A DNA stretch of 64,000 nt from an uncultured Pelagibacteraceae bacterium (GCA_902555465.1 CACDSN010000001.1:36163-100162), one strand, 5' to 3'. Shown: positions 28,592 through 37,849, counted from the stretch's first letter. Numbers and translations: made by a program. The notes: a model not told the origin generated them from the letters alone.

Positions 28592-28885
28592 TTGTCTGTA
28601 TCTAGATCGGAAATAGTTAAAAAAATATCAAAAAATTTTCCAAACCTTTTCATTAAAGATATTAATAAATTATTAAACATTTTTTTGTATGAGATTACAA
28701 AAGCGCTATCTAATGGGGAAAGGGTTGAGCTAAGAGATACTATTGGAACTTTTGAAACTAGAGTTCAAAAAAGAAGAGTATCTCTTAATCCAAAAACTTT
28801 AGAGAAAGTAAATGTGCCTGAAAAAAAAAGTATTATATATAAATCCTCTAAAGAATGGAAAATCAAGATAAATGAAAAGAAGTAA
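28592..28885 (+). CDS. ihfB: Integration host factor beta-like (HU/IHF family)
   Basis: The 97-residue protein has the HU/IHF fold: an N-terminal helical dimer part ([15 protein letters not shown]), the RVELRDTIGTFETRVQ strand region and a beta arm with NPKTLEKVNVPEKK that includes the DNA-intercalating Pro. Position directly after rpsA is the standard ihfB position in alphaproteobacteria. The arm reads SLNPKT in place of the usual RNPKT, a modest divergence. Start is TTG at 28592. It overlaps pyrF by 14 bases. Confidence 0.9.
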   Translation: MSVSRSEIVKKISKNFPNLFIKDINKLLNIFLYEITKALSNGERVELRDTIGTFETRVQKRRVSLNPKTLEKVNVPEKKSIIYKSSKEWKIKINEKK

Positions 28886-29567
28886 AAAAATTGTTTTTAT
28901 AGCTATAGATACTTCAGATATTAACCAAGTAAAAAAAATTATCCAAGATACGAAGAATAGCAACTATCAAATTATTCCTAAATTTGGTCATCAATTTTTT
29001 TACAGTAGAAATGGGAGAAAATTTTTAGAAAAATTTAAAGGTAATTATTTCCTTGATTTAAAAATTATGGATGTGAGCAATACAGCCATGAATGCGATTG
29101 ACTCAATTAGGGATCTCAAGGGATGTAGATATACTACAGTTCATGCTCACGGTGGTCTTAAAATGATGAAAACTGTTGTTAAAAAAGCAAGATTAACAAA
29201 AAAATTAATTCTTGGAGTGACCGTTCTTACTAGTTTAGACAATAAAGGTATTAAAGAAATTGGACATACAAAAACTATTAATCAATTAGTTTTAAAACAA
29301 GCAGGCTTAATTAAGAAAGCTGGATGTTTTGGTGTAGTTGCGTCTGCACACGAGTCAAAATTAATTAAGAAAAAATATAGAAATTTATTTGTTGTAACTC
29401 CAGGGATAAGATTACCTGGTGACAAGAAAGATGATCAATCTCGCGTTGTAACACCTCGCGATGCATTATTTAAATATAAAGCTGATGCAATCGTAATTGG
29501 TAGATCTTTAACTCGAAACAATGTTAAAAATAATTTAAAAAAGTTAATTGATCATTTAAACAAATGA
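28872..29567 (+). CDS. pyrF: Orotidine 5'-phosphate decarboxylase
   Basis: PyrF makes UMP from OMP. The 231-residue TIM barrel shows the catalytic charged network in YFLDLKIMDVSNTA (Asp, Lys and the second Asp kept, though the usual F-H-D reads I-M-D), the TVHAHGGLKMM strand, and the phosphate-binding RLPGDKKDDQSRVVTPRDA and AIVIGRSLTR blocks. All expected landmarks are in order. It overlaps ihfB and trpF at its two ends. Confidence 0.94.
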   Translation: MKRSKKIVFIAIDTSDINQVKKIIQDTKNSNYQIIPKFGHQFFYSRNGRKFLEKFKGNYFLDLKIMDVSNTAMNAIDSIRDLKGCRYTTVHAHGGLKMMKTVVKKARLTKKLILGVTVLTSLDNKGIKEIGHTKTINQLVLKQAGLIKKAGCFGVVASAHESKLIKKKYRNLFVVTPGIRLPGDKKDDQSRVVTPRDALFKYKADAIVIGRSLTRNNVKNNLKKLIDHLNK

Positions 29568-30196
29568 TCAAAGGTGTAAAAATTTGCGGTGTTTCAGATT
29601 TCAAAACATTAAATTACTTACTTAGCCACCCTTACCCTCCAAAATTTATTGGCTTCATAACAAATTATGAAAAAAGCAAAAGATTTGTTGAATTTCAAAA
29701 GTTAAAAGAATTGGTTGATATTAACAAAAAACAAATAAATTTTACTAGTGTTCTTGTTTCTCCAACTAACGAAATTTTAGAAAAAATTAAAGACTTAAAT
29801 TTTGATTATTATCAGCTTTATGATGTAACTCCAGAGCGGACTAGAGAAATTAAAAAGAAGTATAAAATTAAAATAATTTCAGCCATCACGGTTTCAAATT
29901 TCCAAGATGTAGAAAAATATAAAGACTATTCTGAGATATCAGATATAATACTTTTTGATGGTAAAGGTTACCATAAATCAGAAAGTTTTGATCATAGTCT
30001 TTTAAAAGATGTGCCTGACTCATTAAATAAAATGATTGCTGGCGACATACAAATTGAAAATATAGTTAATTTAAAGGGGTCAAACTATATGATTGATATT
30101 TCGGGCGCTTTAGAAGATGAAAATGGCAAAAAAGATTTAAAAAAAATAGATAAGTTGTTAAATATAGTAAATTTAAATATGAAAAAACATGATTAA
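29564..30196 (+). CDS. trpF: Phosphoribosylanthranilate isomerase
   Basis: TrpF isomerises phosphoribosylanthranilate in tryptophan synthesis. The 210-residue protein starts with the family VKICGVSDFKTL (catalytic Cys present) and has a late barrel motif, MIDISGALEDENGKKD, where the family shows DVSSGVE. A central LFDGKG replaces the usual LLD-type strand. It is a divergent but recognisable member. It overlaps pyrF by four and trpB by eight bases in the pyrF-trpF-trpB-trpA run. Confidence 0.88.
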   Translation: MIKGVKICGVSDFKTLNYLLSHPYPPKFIGFITNYEKSKRFVEFQKLKELVDINKKQINFTSVLVSPTNEILEKIKDLNFDYYQLYDVTPERTREIKKKYKIKIISAITVSNFQDVEKYKDYSEISDIILFDGKGYHKSESFDHSLLKDVPDSLNKMIAGDIQIENIVNLKGSNYMIDISGALEDENGKKDLKKIDKLLNIVNLNMKKHD

Positions 30197-31418
30197 AATA
30201 AAAAAAGGTATCCCTTTATACGATCAGTGTGATGAGAATGGATATTGGGGTAAAGTATTTGGCTCATCCTATATACCAGAAACACTTTTTCAACCTCTTG
30301 AAGATCTTTCTAATGCTTTTGAAAAATTAAGAAAAAATAAAAAATTTCTAAAAGAAAGAGATGAAATGTATGCTAAATTTATTGGAAGACCTACCCCATT
30401 TCTTAAACTAAATAATTTATCTAAACATTTAGGTGGTGCCCAAATATATGCAAAACATGAGGCAATGGCCAACTCTCAAAGTCATAAGCTCAACAATGCT
30501 TTGCTACACTGTTTAATTGCCAAATACACTAATAAAAAAGTAGTGGTTGGGGACACTGGTGCGGGGATGGCAGGATCAGGTTTAGCGATGGCTGCAGCAG
30601 CAACAGGACTCAAGGCTATAATTTTTCAGGGTGAAAAAGATTATTTACGGCAAGCTCCAAACTCTATGAGAATGAGGTTACTAGGTGCTGAAATAAACGT
30701 AGTTAAAAGTGGGTCACGACAATTAGTTGACGCTGTCTCCGAAAGCATTAGATATTTTGTAGCTAACTGTGACAAGGTTCACCTCGCAGTAGGATCAAGT
30801 GTGGGCCCAAGTATCTACACTCGAATATGCGCTTACGCTCAGTCTGTAATTTCAAAAGAACTAAAAAAACAAATTCAAGAAGAATTTGGAAGAATTCCAA
30901 AGAACTTGAGTCTCGTAGCAGCCGTCGGCGGCGGTAGCTCGAGTCTTGGGTTCTGGATGCATATGATTGATAGTGGATGCAAATTAATTGGTTGCGAGGC
31001 TGGAGGACCAAAAAAATTTAGAAACAAACATGCGGCTCCATTAACATATGGTTCAAAACTTGGAATTTTACATGGAGCGGCTCAATATGTAATGCAAGAT
31101 AAAAATTTTCAAATTGCTGATACAGAATCGGTTAGTGCGGGTTTGGATTATCCTGGCTGTTCAGCGATCCATTCATGGTTAAAACAACAAAAAAGAGCAA
31201 CATATGTTGCGCCTAGCGATGAGGAAACATTGGAGGCTTTTAAACTTTGTTCAAGATTAGAGGGAATTCAAGCATCTCTAGAGCCCTCACATGCTCTAGC
31301 TCATGTTTGTAAAATTGCTCCAAAAATGAAGAAGACAGATAAAATTATTACTCTGATTTGTGGAAATGCGATGAAAGATTTTGGAATAATAGCAGAAAAA
31401 TTAGGAGTTAAAATTTGA
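30189..31418 (+). CDS. trpB: Tryptophan synthase beta subunit, divergent active site
   Basis: TrpB joins indole with serine using PLP. The 409-residue protein has the PLP-lysine motif SHKLNNALLHC, the RQAPNSMRMRLLGAE block, a phosphate loop GGGSSSLGFW, and the SVSAGLDYPG and EPSHALAHV segments. The position of the catalytic Glu (family ETGAGQHG) reads DTGAGMAG, so Glu is replaced by Asp and the Gln-His pair is lost. The fold assignment is firm. Activity as standard tryptophan synthase is likely but not certain given these changes. It lies between trpF and trpA with short overlaps. Confidence 0.92.
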   Translation: MIKIKKGIPLYDQCDENGYWGKVFGSSYIPETLFQPLEDLSNAFEKLRKNKKFLKERDEMYAKFIGRPTPFLKLNNLSKHLGGAQIYAKHEAMANSQSHKLNNALLHCLIAKYTNKKVVVGDTGAGMAGSGLAMAAAATGLKAIIFQGEKDYLRQAPNSMRMRLLGAEINVVKSGSRQLVDAVSESIRYFVANCDKVHLAVGSSVGPSIYTRICAYAQSVISKELKKQIQEEFGRIPKNLSLVAAVGGGSSSLGFWMHMIDSGCKLIGCEAGGPKKFRNKHAAPLTYGSKLGILHGAAQYVMQDKNFQIADTESVSAGLDYPGCSAIHSWLKQQKRATYVAPSDEETLEAFKLCSRLEGIQASLEPSHALAHVCKIAPKMKKTDKIITLICGNAMKDFGIIAEKLGVKI

Positions 31419-32218
31419 CAAACTTATTAATTAAAAAAACATTTGATGAGTGTAAAAAACAAAAAAGACCTGCGCTCATATCGTATACAGTATTAGGTGA
31501 CCCTAATTTGAATCAATCAATTAAAATACTAAATTCTATATCTGCAAATATTGATTTGCTAGAATTGGGTATTCCATTTAATTGTCCCATAGGTGATGGC
31601 CCAGCTATACAAGACTCTTCTTACAGATCTTTGTCCAATGGTTTTAAAAACAAAGATCTTTTTAAATCGGTTAAGAAATTTAAAAATAAAAATAAAGAAA
31701 AACCTATAATCTTAATGTTATACTACCAAACAGTATTTCAATATGGAGAGAATAAATTTATAAAAGATTGTAAAAAAAATCTTGTTTCGGGATTAATTAT
31801 TGTTGATTTACCGTGGCCATTAAATAAAAAATTTTCAGAAAAATGCAAGAAAAACTCTATCTGTTTTGTTCAATTAGTAAGCCCTACTACAAAAAAGGAT
31901 CGTTTAAAAGAGATAGTAAAGCATAGTCATGAACTTGTGTATATGATTTCAATGCTATCTACAACTGGAGGCAGACTAAAGGTTAGTTCAAAAAATATTT
32001 TAAAAAGATACAATTATGTAAAATCGATTGATAAATCTAAATATTATATCATTGGATTTGGTATTACAGAAAACAACATATCTAGCCTAAAATCAGCTCA
32101 AGGATTGGTTTGTGGATCAAATTTATGTAGAAATATAACGGATTCTATTAAAAAAAATCTTAATCCTGCCAAAAATTTATATAAACTGACTTTAAAGTTA
32201 AAAAATAAAATTAAATAG
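31415..32218 (+). CDS. trpA: Tryptophan synthase alpha subunit
   Basis: TrpA cleaves indole-3-glycerol phosphate and passes indole to TrpB. In this 267-residue protein the catalytic Glu lies in LLELGIPFNCPIGDGPAIQ near residue 50, and the second catalytic Asp (GDGP) is kept, while the family SDP reads NCP. The late phosphate-binding loops are divergent (TTGGRLKVS, IGFGI, GLVCGSNL) but aligned in order. The start overlaps the trpB stop by four bases. Like TrpB it looks fast-evolving. Confidence 0.9.
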   Translation: MTNLLIKKTFDECKKQKRPALISYTVLGDPNLNQSIKILNSISANIDLLELGIPFNCPIGDGPAIQDSSYRSLSNGFKNKDLFKSVKKFKNKNKEKPIILMLYYQTVFQYGENKFIKDCKKNLVSGLIIVDLPWPLNKKFSEKCKKNSICFVQLVSPTTKKDRLKEIVKHSHELVYMISMLSTTGGRLKVSSKNILKRYNYVKSIDKSKYYIIGFGITENNISSLKSAQGLVCGSNLCRNITDSIKKNLNPAKNLYKLTLKLKNKIK

Positions 32219-32221
32219 ATC

Positions 32222-33157
32222 ATGAATTGGATAAACAGAATTAAAAAGTTTGGTGAAAGTATAAAACAAAACATCAACAAAAAATTTCCTACTAAATCTG
32301 AAAGAGAAAGCAGTCCTTGGACTTCATGCCACGGCCAGCCTATCTTGCGATCTGACCTTGAAAAAAATTTATTTGTTTGCCAATCATGTAACCATCATCA
32401 TAGAATCAATCCTCTTCAAAGATTTGAGATGTTATTTGACAATGGTAATTATGAAGTTTTAAAGACACCGATAGCTCAAGACGATCCATTGTCCTGGATG
32501 GATACTAAGTCTTATAAAGATAGATTGAAGGAAGCTAGAAAAAAAACCAAACAAGATTGTGCAATTTTAGTTGCAACAGGAAAAATAAATGGAATAGATA
32601 CAACGGTAGCAGCATCAAATTTTGATTTCATCGGTGGTAGTCTTGGGGCAAGTGAAACTGAGGCGATAATTTATGCGATAGATCATTGCATAAAAACCAA
32701 ACAACCGTTTATAAATGTATGTGCGTCTGGTGGAGCCCGGATGTATGAGAGTTTAGTTGCACTTTCTGGAATGACAAAAGTTACTTTAGCAATTAATGAA
32801 CTTAAGTCTAATTCCCTTCCATATTTTGTGGTTTATTCGAATCCAGTTGCGGGCGGTGTCACTGCTTCGATGGCAATGCTCGGCGATATACAAATAGCAG
32901 AAAATAAAGATTGTCTTATTGCGTTCAGTGGTAGGCGCGTAGTTCAGTCAACCCTTAAAGAGGAATTGCCACCAGATTTTCAAACCGCAGATTTTTGCCT
33001 TAAACACGGAATGATTGATCGTATTGCAGATAGAAAAGATTTAGCAAAAGAAATAGGTTTGTTATTATCTATATTGCTAAAGACAAATTCTGAAGTAAAT
33101 TCAGAAAATAATGAACAAACTTCAGAACTTAGTATACAAAATAAAGAAGCATCCTAA
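32222..33157 (+). CDS. accD: Acetyl-CoA carboxylase carboxyltransferase beta subunit
   Basis: AccD pairs with AccA (9.8-10.9 kb). The 311-residue protein has the N-terminal zinc-ribbon region and a crotonase-fold core: NFDFIGGSLGASETEA, NVCASGGARMYESLVAL, and NPVAGGVTASMAMLGD. The ribbon normally has two CxxC pairs; here the first is reduced to a single Cys (WTSCHGQPIL), and the second is intact (VCQSCNHHHR). A His might replace one ligand. A Glu/Asn/Ser-rich tail ends the protein. It follows trpA by three bases. Confidence 0.94.
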   Translation: MNWINRIKKFGESIKQNINKKFPTKSERESSPWTSCHGQPILRSDLEKNLFVCQSCNHHHRINPLQRFEMLFDNGNYEVLKTPIAQDDPLSWMDTKSYKDRLKEARKKTKQDCAILVATGKINGIDTTVAASNFDFIGGSLGASETEAIIYAIDHCIKTKQPFINVCASGGARMYESLVALSGMTKVTLAINELKSNSLPYFVVYSNPVAGGVTASMAMLGDIQIAENKDCLIAFSGRRVVQSTLKEELPPDFQTADFCLKHGMIDRIADRKDLAKEIGLLLSILLKTNSEVNSENNEQTSELSIQNKEAS

Positions 33158-33175
33158 ATATATTGTTAATCAGAT

Positions 33176-34432
33176 ATGATTAACTCTGAGATCTATTACA
33201 AAAGTCTACAAAAAAAATACAGCAGAAGTATTTCATTGGGTTTATCTAGAGTTAAAAAAGCTTTAATTCTTTTAAATTCACCACATTTAAAATTAAAAAG
33301 GCCAATAAACATAATAGGTAGCGATGGCAAGTTCACTTGTGTTAAAGCGCTCCAATATTTCCTTCAAGCAAATGGTAATACTGCAACCGCGAACTTTTCA
33401 CCTCATCTTTATGATTTACGAACTCGTTTCTGGTTAAAAAATAGATTTATTTCTTTAAAAGAAATTAAAAAATATGAAAAAAAAATCTCAAAACTTAAAA
33501 TTAAACTTAGCTTATTTGAGGTTTTAACTTTAATTCATATCTTAGCGGCCTCAAAGGAAAATGCTGATTTTTCTTTGCAGGAAGCGGGTCTTCTGTTCAA
33601 GGGGGATGCATCCCGAGTATGGGATAAGCCTTTTATACAGATATGTACAAATTTAAATAAGCAGCATCTTGAGTGGGTTTATCCTAAAACTATTAATGAA
33701 ATTTGTAGACAAAAAGTTGGTTATATGAGCAATAATACAAATATTTATATAGGAAAACAGAAGCCAAAAGTTTTAAGAATAGTAAAAAAAATACTTAAAA
33801 AGAATAAGAGTAATATTACTTATCCCTCTTCTTGGAAAATAATTAATAAAAAGAAAAAGTTATTTTACAAGGACAATAAAAATTTAATTAAAATTAATTC
33901 TAATTATATTCACAGCAAAGGATTGATTGATAATCTCGGTTTAGCAATCAAAATTGCACTAGACTTAAATATAAAATCAAAAATAATTCAAAAAACTATA
34001 CCTAAAATTAAATTTGAAGGAAGATTAGATTATATTAAAAAAGGCAAACTAAGAAAATATTTAAATAAAAATGAAGCTCTTCTTTTAGATGGTGCTCATT
34101 CTAATGCTTCAGCACAAAACTTATATAGTTATCTAAAAACCTTGAAAGGACCTATTTACGGGGTCTGGGCCATGCAAAAAAATAAAATGCCATCACAATT
34201 TTTAAAAAATTTTCAAGGTGTATTTAAAAAAATAATAACTATGAATATTGATGGCGAGCCAAATTCATGTACTGCTGAAGATCTTAAAATAATTGCTATT
34301 AAAAGAGGATATTCTGTTGATAAAGCAAAAAATATTCGAGATGCTTTTAAAAAGTTAAGTTCAAATAAAGCAAAGACAATTTGTGTTTTTGGAAGCTTAT
34401 ACCACGTAGGAAATGTATTAAGTAAAAATTAA
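33176..34432 (+). CDS. folC: Folylpolyglutamate / dihydrofolate synthase, divergent
   Basis: The position after accD and before trxA is the classical folC site. The 418-residue protein keeps the Mur-ligase-like layout: an ATP loop IIGSDGKFTCVKAL (family GTNGKGS), the NFSPHLYDLRTRF block matching YTSPHL, FEGRLDYI, LLDGAHSNASA and a late GVWAMQKNKM. The glycine-rich loop and central motifs differ from consensus, so the protein is divergent, but the order of landmarks is right. It adds glutamates to folates. Its stop overlaps the convergent trxA stop by four bases. Confidence 0.87.
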   Translation: MINSEIYYKSLQKKYSRSISLGLSRVKKALILLNSPHLKLKRPINIIGSDGKFTCVKALQYFLQANGNTATANFSPHLYDLRTRFWLKNRFISLKEIKKYEKKISKLKIKLSLFEVLTLIHILAASKENADFSLQEAGLLFKGDASRVWDKPFIQICTNLNKQHLEWVYPKTINEICRQKVGYMSNNTNIYIGKQKPKVLRIVKKILKKNKSNITYPSSWKIINKKKKLFYKDNKNLIKINSNYIHSKGLIDNLGLAIKIALDLNIKSKIIQKTIPKIKFEGRLDYIKKGKLRKYLNKNEALLLDGAHSNASAQNLYSYLKTLKGPIYGVWAMQKNKMPSQFLKNFQGVFKKIITMNIDGEPNSCTAEDLKIIAIKRGYSVDKAKNIRDAFKKLSSNKAKTICVFGSLYHVGNVLSKN

Positions 34433-34752
34433 CTAATATTACTTTCAATCCAAGATTTTAAATCAGACTTACTTGTCAATCCAACCTTTGTATCTTTGAG
34501 TTGTCCATCAACATGCAGAATCATTGTAGGAATTCCACGTACATTAAATTTTACCGGAATGTTAGGGTTTTCATCAATGTTATGTTTTGCTATTACAACA
34601 CCTTTTTCCTTTAACTCTTCGGAAAGATCCTCAAGAATGGGAGAAATTTGAACGCATGGGGCACACCAAGTAGCCCAAAAATCTGTTATACAAATTTTGT
34701 GTTCTTTAATTAAATTTTCAAAATTATCATCAGTAGATTTTATTGTAGCCAT
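34429..34752 (-). CDS. trxA: Thioredoxin with a WCAPC active site
   Basis: The 107-residue protein is a single thioredoxin domain with DFWATWCAPCVQISPIL near residue 24 and the cis-Pro loop RGIPTMILHVDG near 73. The usual active site is WCGPC; here the Gly is Ala, which may shift the redox potential. Its place after folC is conserved. It marks the left boundary of the accessory island: the next genes are not core genes. Confidence 0.93.
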   Translation of the reverse strand: MATIKSTDDNFENLIKEHKICITDFWATWCAPCVQISPILEDLSEELKEKGVVIAKHNIDENPNIPVKFNVRGIPTMILHVDGQLKDTKVGLTSKSDLKSWIESNIS

Positions 34753-34807
34753 AGTATTTTAATATTTATTCTAAAAAATAAGTCAAGATTAATATGGAAG
34801 TTATCAT

Positions 34808-35944
34808 TTAATTCACGATACTTTTTATCTTTTTTTCTTCTGCATCTTCAATGCCTGGAACAACTTTTTCGTCTTCAGTAGTTGAATGAAGTTTGGAACC
34901 ACCTTCTAAACCATGATCATCTTTTAACTTGATAATCAAGTTTTCAAGCCCACTTTTTTTACCATAAGTACTATTAATTAAACTCTCCAAGGCATTTCTA
35001 TGTGTCTTAAAACTAGAAAATAATGTTTTGATGTTGTTTCTTACAACTGTGTATTTGTCCCAAACTGCCTCAGCATCTTTTACAACATTATCAACAATTG
35101 AAATTTGTTTGTGTTGATTTTTTAGACTTGTAACATTTGCAATTAAAGCCATAATAGATATTGGGCCTGCTAAAATAACCTTATTTTCTGCAGCAAAATC
35201 TAGCAATTCCTTGTCATACTCAATTGCAGACAAATAACATGTATCAAATGGCATAAACATAATTACATATTGAAATGACTTTAAATTATATAATTTAGTA
35301 TAATTTTTTTTGGCAAGACTTTTGATGTGATCCCTAACTGATGCTAAATGTTTATTTATATGTGCACTTCTAAGTTTAGGATCTTTTTCATTAGCAAAAT
35401 CCTCAAAGTTTTTAAGTGAAACCTTGCAATCAATAACAATACTATTTTCTTCAGGAAGGGTAATTATAAAATCAGGATTAACTCTTTTGCTTAATCCTGT
35501 AACTGGGTCTTTATTAATTTGTCCCTCTCTAACAGTAAAATCTTGATCTTTAACTAAACCGTTTTTTTCAAGTAATCTTTGTAATTTTTTTTCATTGTAT
35601 TCCCCTTGGTATTTAACATTGCCAACGAGCTTTTCATGAAAATTTCTATACTCTTGAACTAAAGAAGTATATTCCTGAAAACTTTTATCAGACACCTCTT
35701 TATAAGAGTCTGCGTTTTTTGAATTTTGTACTAAGATTTCTTTATCTTTTTTTAGTTGTTCAATATAGTCATCTTTCACGGTTATTGTATTTTCAAGATT
35801 ATTAATTTGACTATCTAGTTTAATAATTTCAGGACTATTAAGATCTATACCTTCTTGGTTTTTTTTATTTTTTAATATATAAAAAATTAAACCTCCTAAA
35901 ATTAGAACCAAAATAATTACTGTAAATGATAGAATTGTTGTCAT
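34808..35944 (-). CDS. rmuC: RmuC-domain protein, membrane-anchored
   Basis: The 378-residue protein has one N-terminal membrane helix (about 3-25), a coiled coil (about 40-110) and an RmuC domain with the nuclease-like core: GLSKRVNPDFIITLPEENSI, VIDCKVSLKNFEDF and MFMPFDTCYLSA. RmuC proteins are linked to limits on DNA rearrangement and have a predicted PD-(D/E)XK-like fold; substrate is not established. A strong ribosome site (AAAGGAG) precedes the ATG. It is the last gene of the leftward island operon, 16 bases after the ATPase/zinc-protease gene, so here it may serve that cluster. Confidence 0.85.
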   Translation of the reverse strand: MTTILSFTVIILVLILGGLIFYILKNKKNQEGIDLNSPEIIKLDSQINNLENTITVKDDYIEQLKKDKEILVQNSKNADSYKEVSDKSFQEYTSLVQEYRNFHEKLVGNVKYQGEYNEKKLQRLLEKNGLVKDQDFTVREGQINKDPVTGLSKRVNPDFIITLPEENSIVIDCKVSLKNFEDFANEKDPKLRSAHINKHLASVRDHIKSLAKKNYTKLYNLKSFQYVIMFMPFDTCYLSAIEYDKELLDFAAENKVILAGPISIMALIANVTSLKNQHKQISIVDNVVKDAEAVWDKYTVVRNNIKTLFSSFKTHRNALESLINSTYGKKSGLENLIIKLKDDHGLEGGSKLHSTTEDEKVVPGIEDAEEKKIKSIVN

Positions 35945-35960
35945 ATTTCTCCTTTATAAG

Positions 35961-37550
35961 TTAGTTTTTCATTAAATGCGACCATTGTTTAGAATATTTT
36001 TGAACACTCTTATTATTATCAATGCACTTTTGTATTAATACAGTAAGTGAGTCACTAAACTCTCTTGATCCATCATCATGACCTAAGGTATGTGATAGTT
36101 CATGTAAAAATACAGACATCATCTTGCCAAATGATTCGTTAAATAAAGTTTTGTGTAAATAAATCAATTTTGAATTATGATCTGACGAATTTTTTAATTC
36201 TCCTAAAATATCTTTACAAGTTATAGTTCTAAATTTTACCTCGTATAAAGGATCATCATATTCATCCCCTGAAAATAATTTTGAAAAACTTGGACTAATA
36301 CTCTTTGCGGCATCAAAACAAAAATTAATGGCTTTCTTTTCTCTTGTGGTTAATTCCATTGTTTTTTTGTTTTTAATTCTTTTTTCAGCAGCTTTCTTAT
36401 TTTTGATGAATTTATCTAGAGCAGATTCAACACCAAAATTTGTAAAATATGCTGGTAGTAGTTTTTTACTCTTTTTTTCTTTATTTGTTTTTTGTCTTAT
36501 CCAGTTTTGAACTTTAGTGGAGAACCAATCATTGTAGGAAATTTCTCTACTCCAAGTCCACCTGGACTCTGCGTAAAAACCTTCTTTAAATAGTTCTTTT
36601 AAATACTTATCATCTTTTAATCTTCCATATGAATTTGATGCAATTGCACTTAACAATAAATGTCCAGTAGACCATATATCTTTAGAATTTTCTAAAATAT
36701 ATCTTATGGCAACATTTCTGGGTAGATCGGCATAATAAAAACCAGATCTTGCGAATATTGAAAAAAATGTACTTTGTAGCTTTGTATCGAATGCTTGTCG
36801 ATCTCTGTCTATTTTTGTTTTCTTCTCTAAAGCGCTATAAGCTTTATCAATTGAGATAACGACAGGTATTCCTTTAATATCAACTCTTTTTAGACCCTTA
36901 TAAAACCCATAACCATTTTTTTCTGTAGATTTGTAAATGGTAATATCGTTATAAGAATGAAGGACCTCACCTATAACTGGATTCTTTGAATAAAAAAAGT
37001 TCCTTAAACCAAATTGAAAACTTTTTTTTAACTTTTTATCAATTGTATTTATAATTAAGTAATTTCCATCAATTTTATTAATTTTAAAATAATTATAAAC
37101 CAATGGTCTTAATTCTGTTTCCGGAACTTCTTTACCAACAGTAATAATTAAAGCTTTATCACCAGATAACAAAATAGGATTAAAAATTCCTATTCTTGCT
37201 AAATCTGAAAAACATTTTTTAATTCCTTCACCATGAGCACCAATTTGTCTGTATGATTTTTCTGATTTAGTGGAACCTATATAATATAGTCTCTCTAATG
37301 AGTACTCATTTGGTGCGTGAACTTTAATTTGGTCATCTTCTGTTTTGATTTTAATTTTATCTATCCCAATGTTAGCCTCCACACAACCATCGACCATATT
37401 TTGTAAACAATCTCTACTTAATTTATCATGATCCCAAACTTCTTCTCCCCAGGCGGTAGTAACTGCGCTTTCTACGCTTTTTATGTACTCTGCTTGATTG
37501 ATTTCTTTTAGTTCTAAAAGTAAATCTTTTAATTTTGAAATGTTATTCAT
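35961..37550 (-). CDS. GHKL-like ATPase domain fused to a metzincin-like zinc site
   Basis: I recognise two modules in this 529-residue protein. Residues about 30-200 resemble a GHKL (Hsp90/MutL-like) ATPase: an N-box RDCLQNMVDGC (46-56), a YIGSTKSEKS segment and the G2-type loop IGAHGEGIKKCF (103-114). The DxGxG motif is not evident (VHAPNEY), so ATP use is uncertain. Residues 483-493 read HELSHTLGHDD, an HExxHxxGxxD zinc-metalloprotease motif of metzincin type. The middle is Lys-rich. It is co-operonic with WGR, small-protein and RmuC genes. A stress- or phage-triggered protease is an inference from this architecture; no named family comes to mind. Confidence 0.75.
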   Translation of the reverse strand: MNNISKLKDLLLELKEINQAEYIKSVESAVTTAWGEEVWDHDKLSRDCLQNMVDGCVEANIGIDKIKIKTEDDQIKVHAPNEYSLERLYYIGSTKSEKSYRQIGAHGEGIKKCFSDLARIGIFNPILLSGDKALIITVGKEVPETELRPLVYNYFKINKIDGNYLIINTIDKKLKKSFQFGLRNFFYSKNPVIGEVLHSYNDITIYKSTEKNGYGFYKGLKRVDIKGIPVVISIDKAYSALEKKTKIDRDRQAFDTKLQSTFFSIFARSGFYYADLPRNVAIRYILENSKDIWSTGHLLLSAIASNSYGRLKDDKYLKELFKEGFYAESRWTWSREISYNDWFSTKVQNWIRQKTNKEKKSKKLLPAYFTNFGVESALDKFIKNKKAAEKRIKNKKTMELTTREKKAINFCFDAAKSISPSFSKLFSGDEYDDPLYEVKFRTITCKDILGELKNSSDHNSKLIYLHKTLFNESFGKMMSVFLHELSHTLGHDDGSREFSDSLTVLIQKCIDNNKSVQKYSKQWSHLMKN

Positions 37551-37848
37551 TTTCCCCTCTTGATTGGTTTATTTTTTTTGTTTCTTCTAATTCATCTTGA
37601 ATTACTTTGATTAAAGTCACTCCTTTATTATAAATATGAGCATCTCTCGAATCTTGTATAAATTTAAATACTTTCAAAGGTAAAAAATAAATAGAAAGGA
37701 TTAAATTTAGAAATTTTCTTTCAGAATAATATTTTTTCTTAGCTTTTTCAGATATTGATTTATGAAAGAAATATAAATCCCAATCATTTTTCCACATTTT
37801 ATAAAAAATCAATCTTTCTTTTAAAATATTTCTATATTTGCTTTGCAT
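37543..37848 (-). CDS. Small basic hypothetical protein
   Basis: The 101-residue product is rich in Lys, Tyr and Phe, with one moderately hydrophobic segment (FLNLILSIYFLPLKVFKFI, about 45-63) that may be an amphipathic or membrane-associated helix, then a charged C-terminus. I do not recognise a family. It overlaps the start of the ATPase/zinc-protease gene by eight bases and begins one base after the WGR gene stop, so it is translated as part of that operon. Confidence 0.65.
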   Translation of the reverse strand: MQSKYRNILKERLIFYKMWKNDWDLYFFHKSISEKAKKKYYSERKFLNLILSIYFLPLKVFKFIQDSRDAHIYNKGVTLIKVIQDELEETKKINQSRGENE

Positions 37849-37849
37849 A

